Assembly (NCBI RefSeq): GCF_031348265.1
Contig: NZ_CP133771.1
Coordinates: 5,146,001-5,210,000 of the forward strand
Length of the DNA: 64,000 nt
Source: Streptomyces collinus
GTDB lineage: Bacteria > Actinomycetota > Actinomycetes > Streptomycetales > Streptomycetaceae
Direction of reading: 5' to 3'
Shown here: piece after piece, positions 17,749-25,697 of the stretch
Position numbering within the stretch: position 1 is the stretch's first letter
Layout of the letters: each line of letters begins with the position of its first letter
Notes under the pieces: model-generated
What the model was told of the DNA's origin: nothing
What the model saw: the letters and a program-made list of their open reading frames with translations, nothing else
Databases searched by the model: none
Program-made: the position numbers and the translations under genes

Positions 17749-17798
17749 GTTGAAGGATCGAAGCTTTCCTGCACGACACGGCCTTCATGAGGTTCCTG

Positions 17799-18254
17799 AT
17801 GACTGATGCGAACTCACCCGTTTACGAGGCCTACTTCGTTCGAACGCCTTTCCAACTGCTCAGCGGCTCGAAGTGGAAGAAGCTGGTTGCGCTCCGCGTC
17901 GACGGCGAAGGGGTGCTCCTGGGGGGTGCTCCTGCGCGTTACGATGCCCAACTCGCCCATGTCCCATGGAGCGACATCACGTCCATCGTGGTGTGGCATC
18001 AGCGCACGGCTGGGAACGGGATCAACTACATCGGAGTGCAACGCAAGCCCGGAGCGCCTGTTTTGCCCGGCATGAACAGGGGCGTCAGTCGGGAGAGGGC
18101 CGAGAACCTGGCCCCCCACGTGGATTACGAGCTCTTTCTGGCAAGCCGTCCCATCAACCTGTGGCGTTTGGACCCAGAACGGCTCCAGGCCGCGGTGGAC
18201 GCGTTCGCACCGCAGGTGCCCGTCCTTGTGTATTCCCAGCCACACCTCCCATAG
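17799..18254 (+). CDS. Small PH-like or beta-rich protein of unknown function
   Basis: The 151-residue product has the pattern KKLVALRVDGEGVLLGG ... HVPWSDITSIVVWHQ, typical of PH/GRAM-like small beta domains that often accompany secretion-linked genes in Streptomyces. It has no signal peptide or membrane helix. ATG 17799 has GAGG six bases upstream and is preferred over ATG 17787. It closes the operon that starts with effector C. Protein 42196-42900, beside the second lipoprotein/secreted cassette, has a similar beta-rich layout with an added membrane hairpin. Confidence 0.65.
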   Translation: MTDANSPVYEAYFVRTPFQLLSGSKWKKLVALRVDGEGVLLGGAPARYDAQLAHVPWSDITSIVVWHQRTAGNGINYIGVQRKPGAPVLPGMNRGVSRERAENLAPHVDYELFLASRPINLWRLDPERLQAAVDAFAPQVPVLVYSQPHLP

Positions 18255-18302
18255 ATCCGACACCTGCCGTCGGCGGCCGGTCTGGTCCGGGCCTTCTGCG
18301 AG

Positions 18303-19085
18303 CTACTCGCTCGTCCGGGTGAGGCGTACCGCTTGCTCCGTAAGCCCCGACACCTCGAACAGCACTCCCGAGAATTCGACCGTGTCGCCGACGCTCACGT
18401 CTTTGTAAATGGCCACCGGAACACCGGCGCAGTTCGCGCCGAGGCCGGCCGTGCCCGCCGCGGTGTCGACGTACGAAACAGTGAGGGAGGGGCCGGTGGG
18501 CAGTTGCTTCACGCTGCCGTTGTCGAGGAGGGACAGGGGCTGCCCCTTGGCCGGGAAGCTCTTCGACGCGGCGGCCAGGACGGCGCGGTTGGTGGTGAAG
18601 CACAGGGCATTGTCGGCGGTGCCGCCCGCGAACTCCATGGACTCGGGAGCGGCGGCGAGAGCGGCCTTGTCCTTGGCGTCCTTCGGTTCCAGGACGACAC
18701 GGTAGGAACAGACCTGCCGCACGGTGTAGGCATGGCCCGAGACGGTCAATCGGGATCCCGGCTTCACGGTCCACTGCTGCTGTCCCGCCCCGTAACCGGC
18801 CCCGTCGCGCAGTGTCGCAGTACGCGACGTTCCGTCGGCGGTCGCGGCCGCGTACTGCACGCCTCCACCGCCTGGCAGCCGGAAGCCGCCTCCGCGCAGG
18901 ACGTGCACGCCGTCCGCCGGGGCTTCACCGATGCATTGCGGGCCCTTGTCCTTCGCCGCCGCCTGCGTGGTCGTGGGTGCGGTCGTCGGGTTGTCACCGC
19001 CGCCGGACGACGTTCCGCAGGCGGTCAACGCCCACAAGGCCAGGGTGGCACCCGCGATGCCGTACCTACTTGCCGGGCTGAACAC
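18303..19085 (-). CDS. Lipoprotein of unknown function
   Basis: The 260-residue protein begins with a signal peptide ending in the lipobox LTAC (ALWALTAC|GTSSGGG) and a Thr/Ala-rich spacer, so it should be anchored outside the membrane. The remaining domain has several cysteines (QCIGEA, QVCSYR, ALCFTTN, ANCAGVP) that could form two disulphides. GTG 19085 has AAGGAGG six bases upstream. It overlaps the preceding gene by 20 bases and forms the end of the WXG-protease operon. Being surface-exposed and coupled to a putative secreted protease, it could be the immunity factor, but nothing in the sequence proves this. Confidence 0.8.
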   Translation of the reverse strand: MFSPASRYGIAGATLALWALTACGTSSGGGDNPTTAPTTTQAAAKDKGPQCIGEAPADGVHVLRGGGFRLPGGGGVQYAAATADGTSRTATLRDGAGYGAGQQQWTVKPGSRLTVSGHAYTVRQVCSYRVVLEPKDAKDKAALAAAPESMEFAGGTADNALCFTTNRAVLAAASKSFPAKGQPLSLLDNGSVKQLPTGPSLTVSYVDTAAGTAGLGANCAGVPVAIYKDVSVGDTVEFSGVLFEVSGLTEQAVRLTRTSE

Positions 19086-19392
19086 CGGTGTCCTCCTTGC
19101 AACCGTCGATCACGTGCTCCAGCACGATGCGGGTTCGGTAATCGACACCCACCACCCGCCATCTGTCCCCGGTGATGTCCAGAACGTCACCCGGGGTCAA
19201 CCCGTCGAACTCCCCGACGGGTCGGCCTTCGCAGCCGATCCGGATACGGCCGTGCACGGACGGCTCGGCGAAGACGGACGCCAGGACCTGATAGGTCCGG
19301 CCATCGTGTTCGACGGAGTACGGAATCTGGTGACGAAGTGCCCAGCGACCGTCGAATGCGAAGGGATACTTCACCTTCTGGCCTTCGGACAC
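19066..19392 (-). CDS. Small beta-rich protein in the protease operon
   Basis: The 108-residue product (YPFAFDGRWALRHQIPYSVE ... LTPGDVLDITGDRWRVVGVD) looks like a compact beta-barrel domain without signal peptide. GTG 19392 is preferred because GGGAGG lies eight bases upstream; an ATG at 19422 would overlap the end of the protease gene. It lies between the calpain-like protease and the lipoprotein, overlapping the latter. Its place directly behind the protease makes it a candidate inhibitor or chaperone. No family recognised. Confidence 0.65.
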   Translation of the reverse strand: MSEGQKVKYPFAFDGRWALRHQIPYSVEHDGRTYQVLASVFAEPSVHGRIRIGCEGRPVGEFDGLTPGDVLDITGDRWRVVGVDYRTRIVLEHVIDGCKEDTGVQPGK

Positions 19393-19411
19393 ACTGCTCA
19401 CCTCCCGAGCG

Positions 19412-20905
19412 TCATGGGGCATCGAAGGCCTCCGCTCCGCCGAAGTACTTGTTGAACTGCTCTTGCGACACGGTAATCGGCGGATAGCCGGAGACGCCCC
19501 AGGGGTTTCCGAGGATGACCTTGCCATCGTCGGTGAATCCCCGGACGTAGTACGCGTGGTTGCTGTGGTAAGTGTTGCCCCATTCGGCCGGGTGGTTCTT
19601 GTCCAGTTCCTCGTCGGCCGGGGTGGACACGGTGACGACCTTCCCGGAGTCGTAGGACTCCTTCAGCGACTCCAGGCACTTGTCCTCGTGTTCGCCGATG
19701 CCAAGGAAGCCGCCGGTGGTGAGGTCCTCGCCTTCCTTGCCGGTCAGGTACGGAGCTGACTTCTTGGGGTCGTCCCCTTCGATGCCGCCGTACCCACGCT
19801 CGTCGTCACCGTCGTCGGAGTAGACGATCGCGAATGCCTTCTCGTAGTACGCCGGCCAGCTCTCCCCGTTGCCGTACGTACCGATGGGGTTGCCGTTCTG
19901 GTCGGACGGCAGGTCGGCCGTCATCGTCACCCAGTGGTAGTTGCCCTCCTTGTCCCAGACGCGGACGCTCACCGTGCCGTTCGGGTTCTGCTTGATGCCC
20001 TCCTGCACGAAGGCGGGGTCCTTCTGCGCCAGGCCTGCCAGCGATGCGACGTACCAGCAGTCGCCGAACTGGCGCTGGTTGACGTCATCGGCGGACACTC
20101 CGTCTTGGAACAAGGGGTCCGAAGGCGGTGCCCAGTGAATGCCGTTGTTGGTCTGGCCGTTCTGGCTGTTGCCGCCCGCCTCGTACGCGTCGGTGTTCGT
20201 GAATGTGGGCTGCACGCCCGGGAAGGCCGCCGTGAACTTGGCTACGTTCTCCGGACTCACCTTGGACAGCATCAGGCTCAGCGTGTCCCGTCGCCTGCCC
20301 TCGGGCAGGCCGTTGTCGTCGAACGGGTTCCAGCCGGAGTCGTCGGTGCAGGTGAGCAGCTGGTTGTAGAAGGCCAGGTCCTCGGGCGAGGCCTTCGTCA
20401 CGAAGGAGTCCAGTTCGGCGGCGGTCAGTCCGTCGAGCTCGCCGGAGAGCTGCTCCAGGTCGTCGCGGTTGCCGTTGGTACCGAAGTCCTTGCCCTTCAG
20501 CTCGTGAAGATGGCGCAGGGCATCGTCGATCTTCTTCGCGTCGGGCGCCTTCTCGTCGAGGAAGAGGCTGCTGTCGCTGACGGGGTATCCCCGCTTCTCC
20601 AGCTCCCGCAGTCCTTCGATCTGCCTGATGCGGCGCTTCATCGACGACTGCATGTCGTCGAGTTCGCCGCCTAGGGAGCCGGGAAGACGCGGGCGACGGA
20701 AGAACGACGGCATCGGGATCACATCGCCGACGAGATCCTGGAGGTCGGGGTTGCGGGAGGCGTTCTGCCCCGACGGCAGGTTCTGCTGGGCGGTGGTGAG
20801 CACGGCGGCCAGCTGTGAATGGAGCTTTCCGGAGTTCTGAGCGAGGGTGTCCAGGTGGCCGGCGAGAGTCGTCAGCTTGGCGGCGTCGAAGCCTCTGAAG
20901 CCCAT
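19412..20905 (-). CDS. Calpain-family (C2) cysteine protease with WXG/LXG-like N-terminus
   Basis: The 497-residue protein has an N-terminal helical region (FDAAKLTTLAGHLDTLAQNS) like those of T7SS substrates, a long charged helical linker, and a C-terminal papain-like domain. That domain has QRQFGDCWYVASLAGL with Cys283, SNHAYYVRGF with His450 and LGNPWG with Asn467, the triad order and spacing of calpains. No signal peptide is present. Its ATG overlaps the stop of the upstream WXG-like gene (TGATG), showing translational coupling. I infer a secreted protease toxin or processing enzyme delivered by the T7SS-like machinery. Calpain-like domains are uncommon in bacteria but known in actinobacteria. 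Confidence 0.88.
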   Translation of the reverse strand: MGFRGFDAAKLTTLAGHLDTLAQNSGKLHSQLAAVLTTAQQNLPSGQNASRNPDLQDLVGDVIPMPSFFRRPRLPGSLGGELDDMQSSMKRRIRQIEGLRELEKRGYPVSDSSLFLDEKAPDAKKIDDALRHLHELKGKDFGTNGNRDDLEQLSGELDGLTAAELDSFVTKASPEDLAFYNQLLTCTDDSGWNPFDDNGLPEGRRRDTLSLMLSKVSPENVAKFTAAFPGVQPTFTNTDAYEAGGNSQNGQTNNGIHWAPPSDPLFQDGVSADDVNQRQFGDCWYVASLAGLAQKDPAFVQEGIKQNPNGTVSVRVWDKEGNYHWVTMTADLPSDQNGNPIGTYGNGESWPAYYEKAFAIVYSDDGDDERGYGGIEGDDPKKSAPYLTGKEGEDLTTGGFLGIGEHEDKCLESLKESYDSGKVVTVSTPADEELDKNHPAEWGNTYHSNHAYYVRGFTDDGKVILGNPWGVSGYPPITVSQEQFNKYFGGAEAFDAP

Positions 20906-21261
20906 CAGCCGCCACCCGTTCCGGCCTGGGCCTTGTCCTTCTCCCCAGCCTGGCGCAGCAGTTCGTCGGCCTGGCTCTCCCAGCGGGTGGCGTCCGCCAG
21001 CAGTGCGGTGCCCATGCTGTTCAGCGTGCGTTGCCGTTGCCGCAGCTTGGCCGTGCATTCATCGGCGAAGGGCCCCTGCCAGATGGCGCCCTCATCGCCG
21101 CCGGTTCGGAAGGCGGCGGCGCGCGGGGTGGCCTTCTTCACCGCGTCGTCGAGGTACGGTCCCAGCCTGCGGGCCAGCGTCCTGGCCTCCCGCGCGGCTT
21201 CCCGGAGCCGTTCGGCCCGCCTCTTCAACTCGGCTGCGTCATCGCCCGTTGTGGGCCCCAC
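20905..21261 (-). CDS. WXG-like partner protein of the calpain-type protease
   Basis: The 118-residue all-helical protein carries WQG at residues 61-63 (GAIWQGPFADECTAKLRQR) between two long charged helices, a somewhat long WXG100-like hairpin. The GTG at 21261 has GGAGG eight bases upstream. The stop codon overlaps the ATG of the protease gene by one base. The pairing WXG plus coupled large protein is typical for T7SS substrates, where the small protein helps present the export signal. It is the first gene of an operon of four. Confidence 0.85.
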   Translation of the reverse strand: MGPTTGDDAAELKRRAERLREAAREARTLARRLGPYLDDAVKKATPRAAAFRTGGDEGAIWQGPFADECTAKLRQRQRTLNSMGTALLADATRWESQADELLRQAGEKDKAQAGTGGG

Positions 21262-21693
21262 GGTTGTTTCCTCCCCCGTTTACCGCTGGTGCATGCCGTC
21301 TCGCGTACGGGTCCACGGCATCGCTGGGGAAGCATACGGGGGGCGTGTTCGACCATGCGAAGGGGTGGGAAATCTCCCCGGACCATCACATGGCCGCCAC
21401 AATCCGTGCGCCTGTTGGCCACGTCAGCGCACCTCCTTGATTTCGGCGACATCCGACATGTCCTATGGCTTGTCGATGGTCGCCGGGTGACTAGTCTCAG
21501 GGGCCGCGATTGCCGGCGCACAACAGCGAATTTGATTGTGCTGCTCCGGTCGGCCAGGGTTCAGGAGGCAGAGGGAAAGGGTGCCGACGAGGCCATTTTG
21601 CAACTGCTTCAAGTGGCTGGCCAGCGCCCTCAATCCGTTCGACTGACACCGGCCGTGGCACATCCGCGACGAGCGGCGCGAGGGGAAGGAACC
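21262..21693. other. Divergent intergenic region
   Basis: The 430 bases between the divergent WXG-protease operon and the gene at 21694 contain no convincing gene. Promoters for both directions should lie here. I see no clear operator. Confidence 0.4.
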
Positions 21694-22272
21694 ATGCAGC
21701 AACACACGTACACGCTCGACCGGTGGGAGGACCGGTCAGGCCATCGGCAGGCCTGGAAGTTCGGGTACCGGGGCACAGCCGGGGAGTTCGGCAGGATCGA
21801 GGTGGTCTACCCGGCGAGTCGGCGGGGGGACCGGAATGTCACCGAGGTCAAGGGCGACACTGTGCCCGTCACCTCCTTCATGGGCTGGGCCTACGGACGA
21901 AAGCCATCGCTCTTCATAGCGGAGCTCAGCGTCGGTGGAACCGGAGTCCGGCTCAAGCGCAACCGCTGGGCACAGACCAGAGCAGGCCGAGCGCTGCGGA
22001 TGCAGGTCACCGGGCGGGAGTACCGGTACCGCGCGAGCAGTGCACGGCACGGCGACCGGACCCTGACGCGCAACGGTGTGGAGGTCCGGATCCGTCGCCA
22101 TGGCAGCAGTGCACGAAAGAAGGCCACTCTCACCGTTCTGGGCCCGGCTGACGGCACCGACCTCGCCCTGGCCACCGTGATGTGTGGTGTCAACACCCGC
22201 AACCTCACGAGGGGCGGGGCCGTCCGTGCCTTCTTCGCCAGGTCGCTGCACTGGCTGGACATCTTTCAGTGA
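21694..22272 (+). CDS. Conserved-looking hypothetical protein, beta-rich and basic
   Basis: The 192-residue protein has alternating hydrophobic/charged strands rich in Arg (VRLKRNRWAQTRAGRALRMQ, YRYRASSARHGDRTL), which suggests a beta-barrel such as a tubby/LURP-like or phospholipid-scramblase-like fold, but I cannot name a family. There is no signal peptide. AGGGGAAGGA lies just before the ATG. It stands alone between the protease operon and a frameshifted gene, with a hairpin at its stop codon. Confidence 0.65.
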   Translation: MQQHTYTLDRWEDRSGHRQAWKFGYRGTAGEFGRIEVVYPASRRGDRNVTEVKGDTVPVTSFMGWAYGRKPSLFIAELSVGGTGVRLKRNRWAQTRAGRALRMQVTGREYRYRASSARHGDRTLTRNGVEVRIRRHGSSARKKATLTVLGPADGTDLALATVMCGVNTRNLTRGGAVRAFFARSLHWLDIFQ

Positions 22273-22293
22273 CCCGACGGACTCATCGGGTCA
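22270..22293 (+). terminator. Hairpin terminator starting at the stop codon
   Basis: TGACCCGA (22270-22277) pairs perfectly with TCGGGTCA (22286-22293) around an eight-base loop. It lacks a T-run, as is common in Streptomyces. Confidence 0.6.
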
Positions 22294-22332
22294 TCACCGC
22301 CACACGTTTCCGCTGACGAAAGCGACTACGCA

Positions 22333-23028
22333 ATGCCCTCGTACGTCAGCCACACGGGGTCGGTTCCGGCTTGCCGAGAGCCACCTGGCCGTCCTGGGTC
22401 ACCGACTGGAGGGGGAGGAGGTGCCCTCGGAGTTCGAAGAAGCCGAACGCGAACTGTGCGAGGCCGGCCTCACCGACCAGTACGGAAACCTCGACTTCGC
22501 GCTGACTCCGCTGGTAAGCACCCGAACATGCTCGTCTGGGCGCTGACGCGGATGGTCAACGTTCAGGGGGAGGAGACCGAAGAGGTTGCCACGCCCGAGG
22601 TCGACGCGACGATGGCCGTGCTCGACGCGGGGCTTGCCACCCTGGACAGCCTTCGGGGGCTGACGGCCGAGGAGGGCATCGACCGGATAGGCGAGGCGCT
22701 GAAGAGTGCCGGGCTTACCCGGAAATCACAGCTCAGCACCCTCGCCAAGTTGACCGCCGGAATGCGTTGCAGTTGGCGGATGACCGCTGCATGGCAGGGG
22801 CGCGATGAGGGAACGCCTGCCATGCAGGTGCGCGGTTTCGCGGCGTGGGATTGCAGACCTCTCGGCTATTGGCATCGTGAGCTGCCCGCTGAGCCGGTTC
22901 TGCCCGGCCAAGTGGATGACACCGCTCGGCTCAAGCTGGTCCGGGTCGATGCCAAGGAAGTCTGGCAGATGATCACCGATCTGCTCCCAAGGACAGACGA
23001 GTTCGCGTCCTCGCCGCACCCAGGGTGA
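22333..23028 (+). pseudogene. Frameshifted secretion-associated gene (possibly EspG-like)
   Basis: Plausible protein sequence switches frame. From about 22360 to 22515 the coding-like frame reads RFRLAESHLAVLGHRLEG then FEEAERELCEAGLTD and QYGNLDFALTPLV. From about 22520 to 23028 the coding-like frame is another one, containing MLVWALTRMVNVQ, ATMAVLDAGLATLDSL and AKEVWQMITDLLP. No in-frame start serves the first part. At least one indel near 22510-22525 and probably one near the 5' end disrupt it. The layout (LAVL near the N-terminus, a C-terminal helix ending in LLP) loosely recalls the EspG-like protein at 16616. A sequencing error is an alternative. Confidence 0.6.
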
Positions 23029-23053
23029 GCGCATCCTGTCCGGGGGCATACCT

Positions 23054-23086
23054 GTCGCACGACGGAGAGTGCGTCCGCCGTGCGAC
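23054..23086. terminator. Terminator hairpin between convergent genes
   Basis: GTCGCACGACGGA (23054-23066) pairs with TCCGCCGTGCGAC (23074-23086) with one mismatch and a seven-base loop. It lies between the frameshifted gene and the convergent secreted-protein gene. Confidence 0.7.
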
Positions 23087-23117
23087 CGGTCTGGTCCCGC
23101 CGGGGTGACCGTTCGGG

Positions 23118-24203
23118 TTACCGGTTGACGGCCTGGATCTCCTGGACCGTGACCGCCTGTTCGTTGCCGAACGTGCCGTTCGGGAGGTCTCCGCCCGCAC
23201 CGCCGGTGCCGGTCCAGTCGATCTCCCACGTGATGGTCGCCTGGAGCTTGTACGTGCCGTCGCCGGAGGAGCGGAGGTACTTGATCCCGCACGGCGGTGT
23301 CTCGTCGGCCTTGCCCTTGGCGTAAGGCTCGCCGATGGACTTGTCGGTGTTGATGACGCACTCGCCCGAGGCCGGATAGGTCACGGCGTCCTCGGTGCCC
23401 GGCTCCAGTTTGAGGGACACCGGCCTGGCGGTGGTGGTGGCCTGGATGTTGAAGCCGGGGACGTTGAGGGCCGCCGTCGCCTGGACCTCGTCGAAGACGG
23501 CTTTGTCGAGCCAGGCCCAGGTCGGCAGGTTCACCTTGGTGTTGGCCTCGGGGGCGAGGGTGACCTTGGTGTCGGGCAGCTGCATGTGCTGGTAGGCGAG
23601 AGCGGCGAGTATCTCCGGTGAGATGGCCTCCTCGTACTGGGGCGGCGGAGCATCGCCGTTCTCCACCCAGAAGGGGAGATCGGTGCACGAGGTCCGCTTG
23701 AGATAGTCCGGCTCGTCGGGGTTCTCGACGCCGGCCCAGAACATGCCCTTGCCGTCGTTCTCGACGTTGTAGTCCTTGTAGCCGGGACTCCCGGACCAGC
23801 CGTACCCGTCCTCGTAGTGGCGCTGCGTCTCGCCGATGGCCGACCCCGCCGTCCCGCCCATACCGGGTGCCTTCAGCTGGCTGTCGATGTGCTTCGACAT
23901 TTCCTTCTTGAAGTCCTTGGCGCCGAGGTACGGCGCGTACCAGCAGGGCGGAGGCGTCCAGTTGACGTCCGTGGACGTCAGGTTGCCCGTGCCGCCGTCC
24001 TTGGCCACGGATCCGGAGTACTGGATGCGGGCGGCGGCGTAGATGCCTGACTTGCCACCTCCGCCTTCCTGCTCAGTGTTGGCCCCCTTGCCGGAACCCA
24101 CCGGCTTCGCCGCGTATGCGGATTCCGTGAGGACAAGGGCGCTCAGGGCTAGAGTCAGCGCTGCGGTTCCGAGGAGTATGCGTCGTGACCCGATCACTGA
24201 CAT
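23118..24203 (-). CDS. Secreted protein of unknown function (cassette copy 1)
   Basis: The 361-residue protein has a Sec-type signal peptide (basic start, long Leu/Ala core, SAYA|A cleavage-like site). The exported part is aromatic-rich with conserved blocks STDVNWTPPPCWYAPY, NLPTWAWLDKAVF, GTEDAVTYPASGECVIN and DETPPCGIKYLRSSGDG, ending TVQEIQAVNR. All blocks recur in the 42936-43994 protein, with four matching cysteines that could form two disulphides. I do not recognise a domain. The ATG at 24203 overlaps the stop of the lipoprotein gene by ten bases, so the two are coupled. Confidence 0.85.
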   Translation of the reverse strand: MSVIGSRRILLGTAALTLALSALVLTESAYAAKPVGSGKGANTEQEGGGGKSGIYAAARIQYSGSVAKDGGTGNLTSTDVNWTPPPCWYAPYLGAKDFKKEMSKHIDSQLKAPGMGGTAGSAIGETQRHYEDGYGWSGSPGYKDYNVENDGKGMFWAGVENPDEPDYLKRTSCTDLPFWVENGDAPPPQYEEAISPEILAALAYQHMQLPDTKVTLAPEANTKVNLPTWAWLDKAVFDEVQATAALNVPGFNIQATTTARPVSLKLEPGTEDAVTYPASGECVINTDKSIGEPYAKGKADETPPCGIKYLRSSGDGTYKLQATITWEIDWTGTGGAGGDLPNGTFGNEQAVTVQEIQAVNR

Positions 24204-24865
24204 TTCTCCGCCTTCGTCTCGACGAAGACCTTGGACGCCTGCCACAGGTCCGTCCCCGTGGGGAACTTGACCATGACGATCTTGAAGTAATCGAAGTCCT
24301 CAATGCTGGGCTTGGTGGTGAGGACCTTCTTGGTCTTGATTTCCTTGCCGTAAAACTTGCCTGCGTCCGCACAGAAGGCGACCTCAACGGACTTGCCATT
24401 GGGGGCGGAACGCGTGGTGGCATCGTAGTGACGCAGTGTTCCGGTGGCGGTCCATCCGCCCTTGATCCACTCGTTGATCTGTACCTGCGCGTAGTGCAGC
24501 CCATCACCAGTGGAGTAAGCCGTCACCGCCGCATCCTTGGTCGTTCGCTTGTCGACGCCCCGATAGATAGCGCGGAGGTAGTTCGCGGCGTCCTGCATCG
24601 CAGCCGCCTCGTTCTTGTCCTTCGGCTTGTCCCAGTCGAAAACCAGGTCCATGTCGCTGGGCAGGGACAAGTCGACACCGTCCGGCTTGTCCCCTGCCGG
24701 TGCTCCCGAGGCGGATGCCGACTCCTTCGGCGTCTCCGCCCCCTGGCCCGCACCGGCGATCTTGTCGCTGTCGCCGGACTTGTCGTCCCCGCTACCGCAG
24801 GCCGTCAACAGCAGTGCTGCCGTCGCTGTCAATGCGGCAGCAACGGGCAATGAGCGGCGCTTCAC
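24194..24865 (-). CDS. Lipoprotein of unknown function (cassette copy 1)
   Basis: The 223-residue product has a signal peptide with lipobox LLLTAC|GSGDD and an Asp/Ser/Gly-rich linker. Its exported domain (YLRAIYRGVDKRTTKDAAV ... EVAFCADAGKFYGKEI) is ordered like the lipoprotein at 43991 (EELRAGYAAVIANDPDSEAV ... ALTYCTDETEAKT). It therefore looks like an NTF2-like or similar small alpha+beta domain with a conserved Cys. GTG 24865 has GGGAG five bases upstream. It is the first gene of a coupled pair with the secreted protein. Confidence 0.85.
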   Translation of the reverse strand: MKRRSLPVAAALTATAALLLTACGSGDDKSGDSDKIAGAGQGAETPKESASASGAPAGDKPDGVDLSLPSDMDLVFDWDKPKDKNEAAAMQDAANYLRAIYRGVDKRTTKDAAVTAYSTGDGLHYAQVQINEWIKGGWTATGTLRHYDATTRSAPNGKSVEVAFCADAGKFYGKEIKTKKVLTTKPSIEDFDYFKIVMVKFPTGTDLWQASKVFVETKAEKCQ

Positions 24866-25314
24866 AGTGACTCCCCGTGAGAGACAGAAGTTCAGTTGGT
24901 GCCCTGACGGTACCGGTGAGGTTTCCGGTTTCACCAGCGTGAACTTGCCCAAGAGCAGCGGCAATCTCGGGTATATGGGGCTTTCGTAGGGGGTGAGTCG
25001 TGTCCGGAGAGCGCCCTGGCGGGTGGCGGCGCTGGATGCCGCCGTGTCCAGGCATCGGCGCCCATGGTGAGAGCTTTCGATTGCCTGGTGTGGGTCTCCT
25101 CAGAACCGCCACGAACCACACGCAGCCCTATGACGAGAGTCGCCCGACCGGCGAGGTGCGAAGCTGCGTGCTGCCTCTCAGTGGTGGTCCGGGCGCGGAG
25201 CGAAGAGGGCGCGCCGTACCGTATGCGGGTGTCCTGAGCGCGTTTGCTCATCCGCGCCGGCGAAGCCGAAACGAAACGTCCGCTGTGTAGGGTGCGCTCG
25301 GATGAGGGGGAAGC
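24866..25314. other. Divergent intergenic region
   Basis: About 450 bases between the lipoprotein gene and the WXG-like gene contain no gene that I can support. Promoters in both directions are expected. No operator recognised. Confidence 0.4.
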
Positions 25315-25647
25315 ATGGGAGCCGACGGCGACAACCCAAAGGTGGACAACCCGGACCGCGTGCGGCTGCAGAAGCTCAAACGAGAGCTTGAGAAGGAGCG
25401 GGGCGACCTCGTGAGCTCCTTGAAGAAGGCGGCTGCGGACATCGGAAAGGGCGGCCGGGACTCGGTGAGGTCATGGGTCGGCAAGAACGCCGACAAGTGG
25501 CACGACGACGTGGCCGGCCACCGCAAGACGGTACGAACGCGCATTGACAAGGTGCTTGAGGACATTCAGCGCGAAATCGACCGCATGCCGGAGAAGGTCA
25601 CCCAAGAGGAAGCCAACTCGATGAACCGCAGCAGACACATGTACTGA
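25315..25647 (+). CDS. WXG100-like protein with WVGKNA motif (partner of effector B)
   Basis: The 110-residue, highly charged helical protein has W54-V-G56 in SWVGKNADKWHDDVAGHR and is paralogous to the one at 13579, including the acidic Asn/Pro-containing N-terminus and the C-terminal segment MPEKVTQEEANSMNRS (there SEPEKVSQSEARMYNK). The ATG follows GAGGGGGA. Fifty bases separate it from the large protein whose N-terminus matches effector A, so the two-gene module WXG plus effector occurs twice in the window. Confidence 0.88.
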   Translation: MGADGDNPKVDNPDRVRLQKLKRELEKERGDLVSSLKKAAADIGKGGRDSVRSWVGKNADKWHDDVAGHRKTVRTRIDKVLEDIQREIDRMPEKVTQEEANSMNRSRHMY

Positions 25648-25697
25648 AGCGGTTCGAGGACAGCACTGGATCCGATGAGAGCGAAACGGGGAACGGT

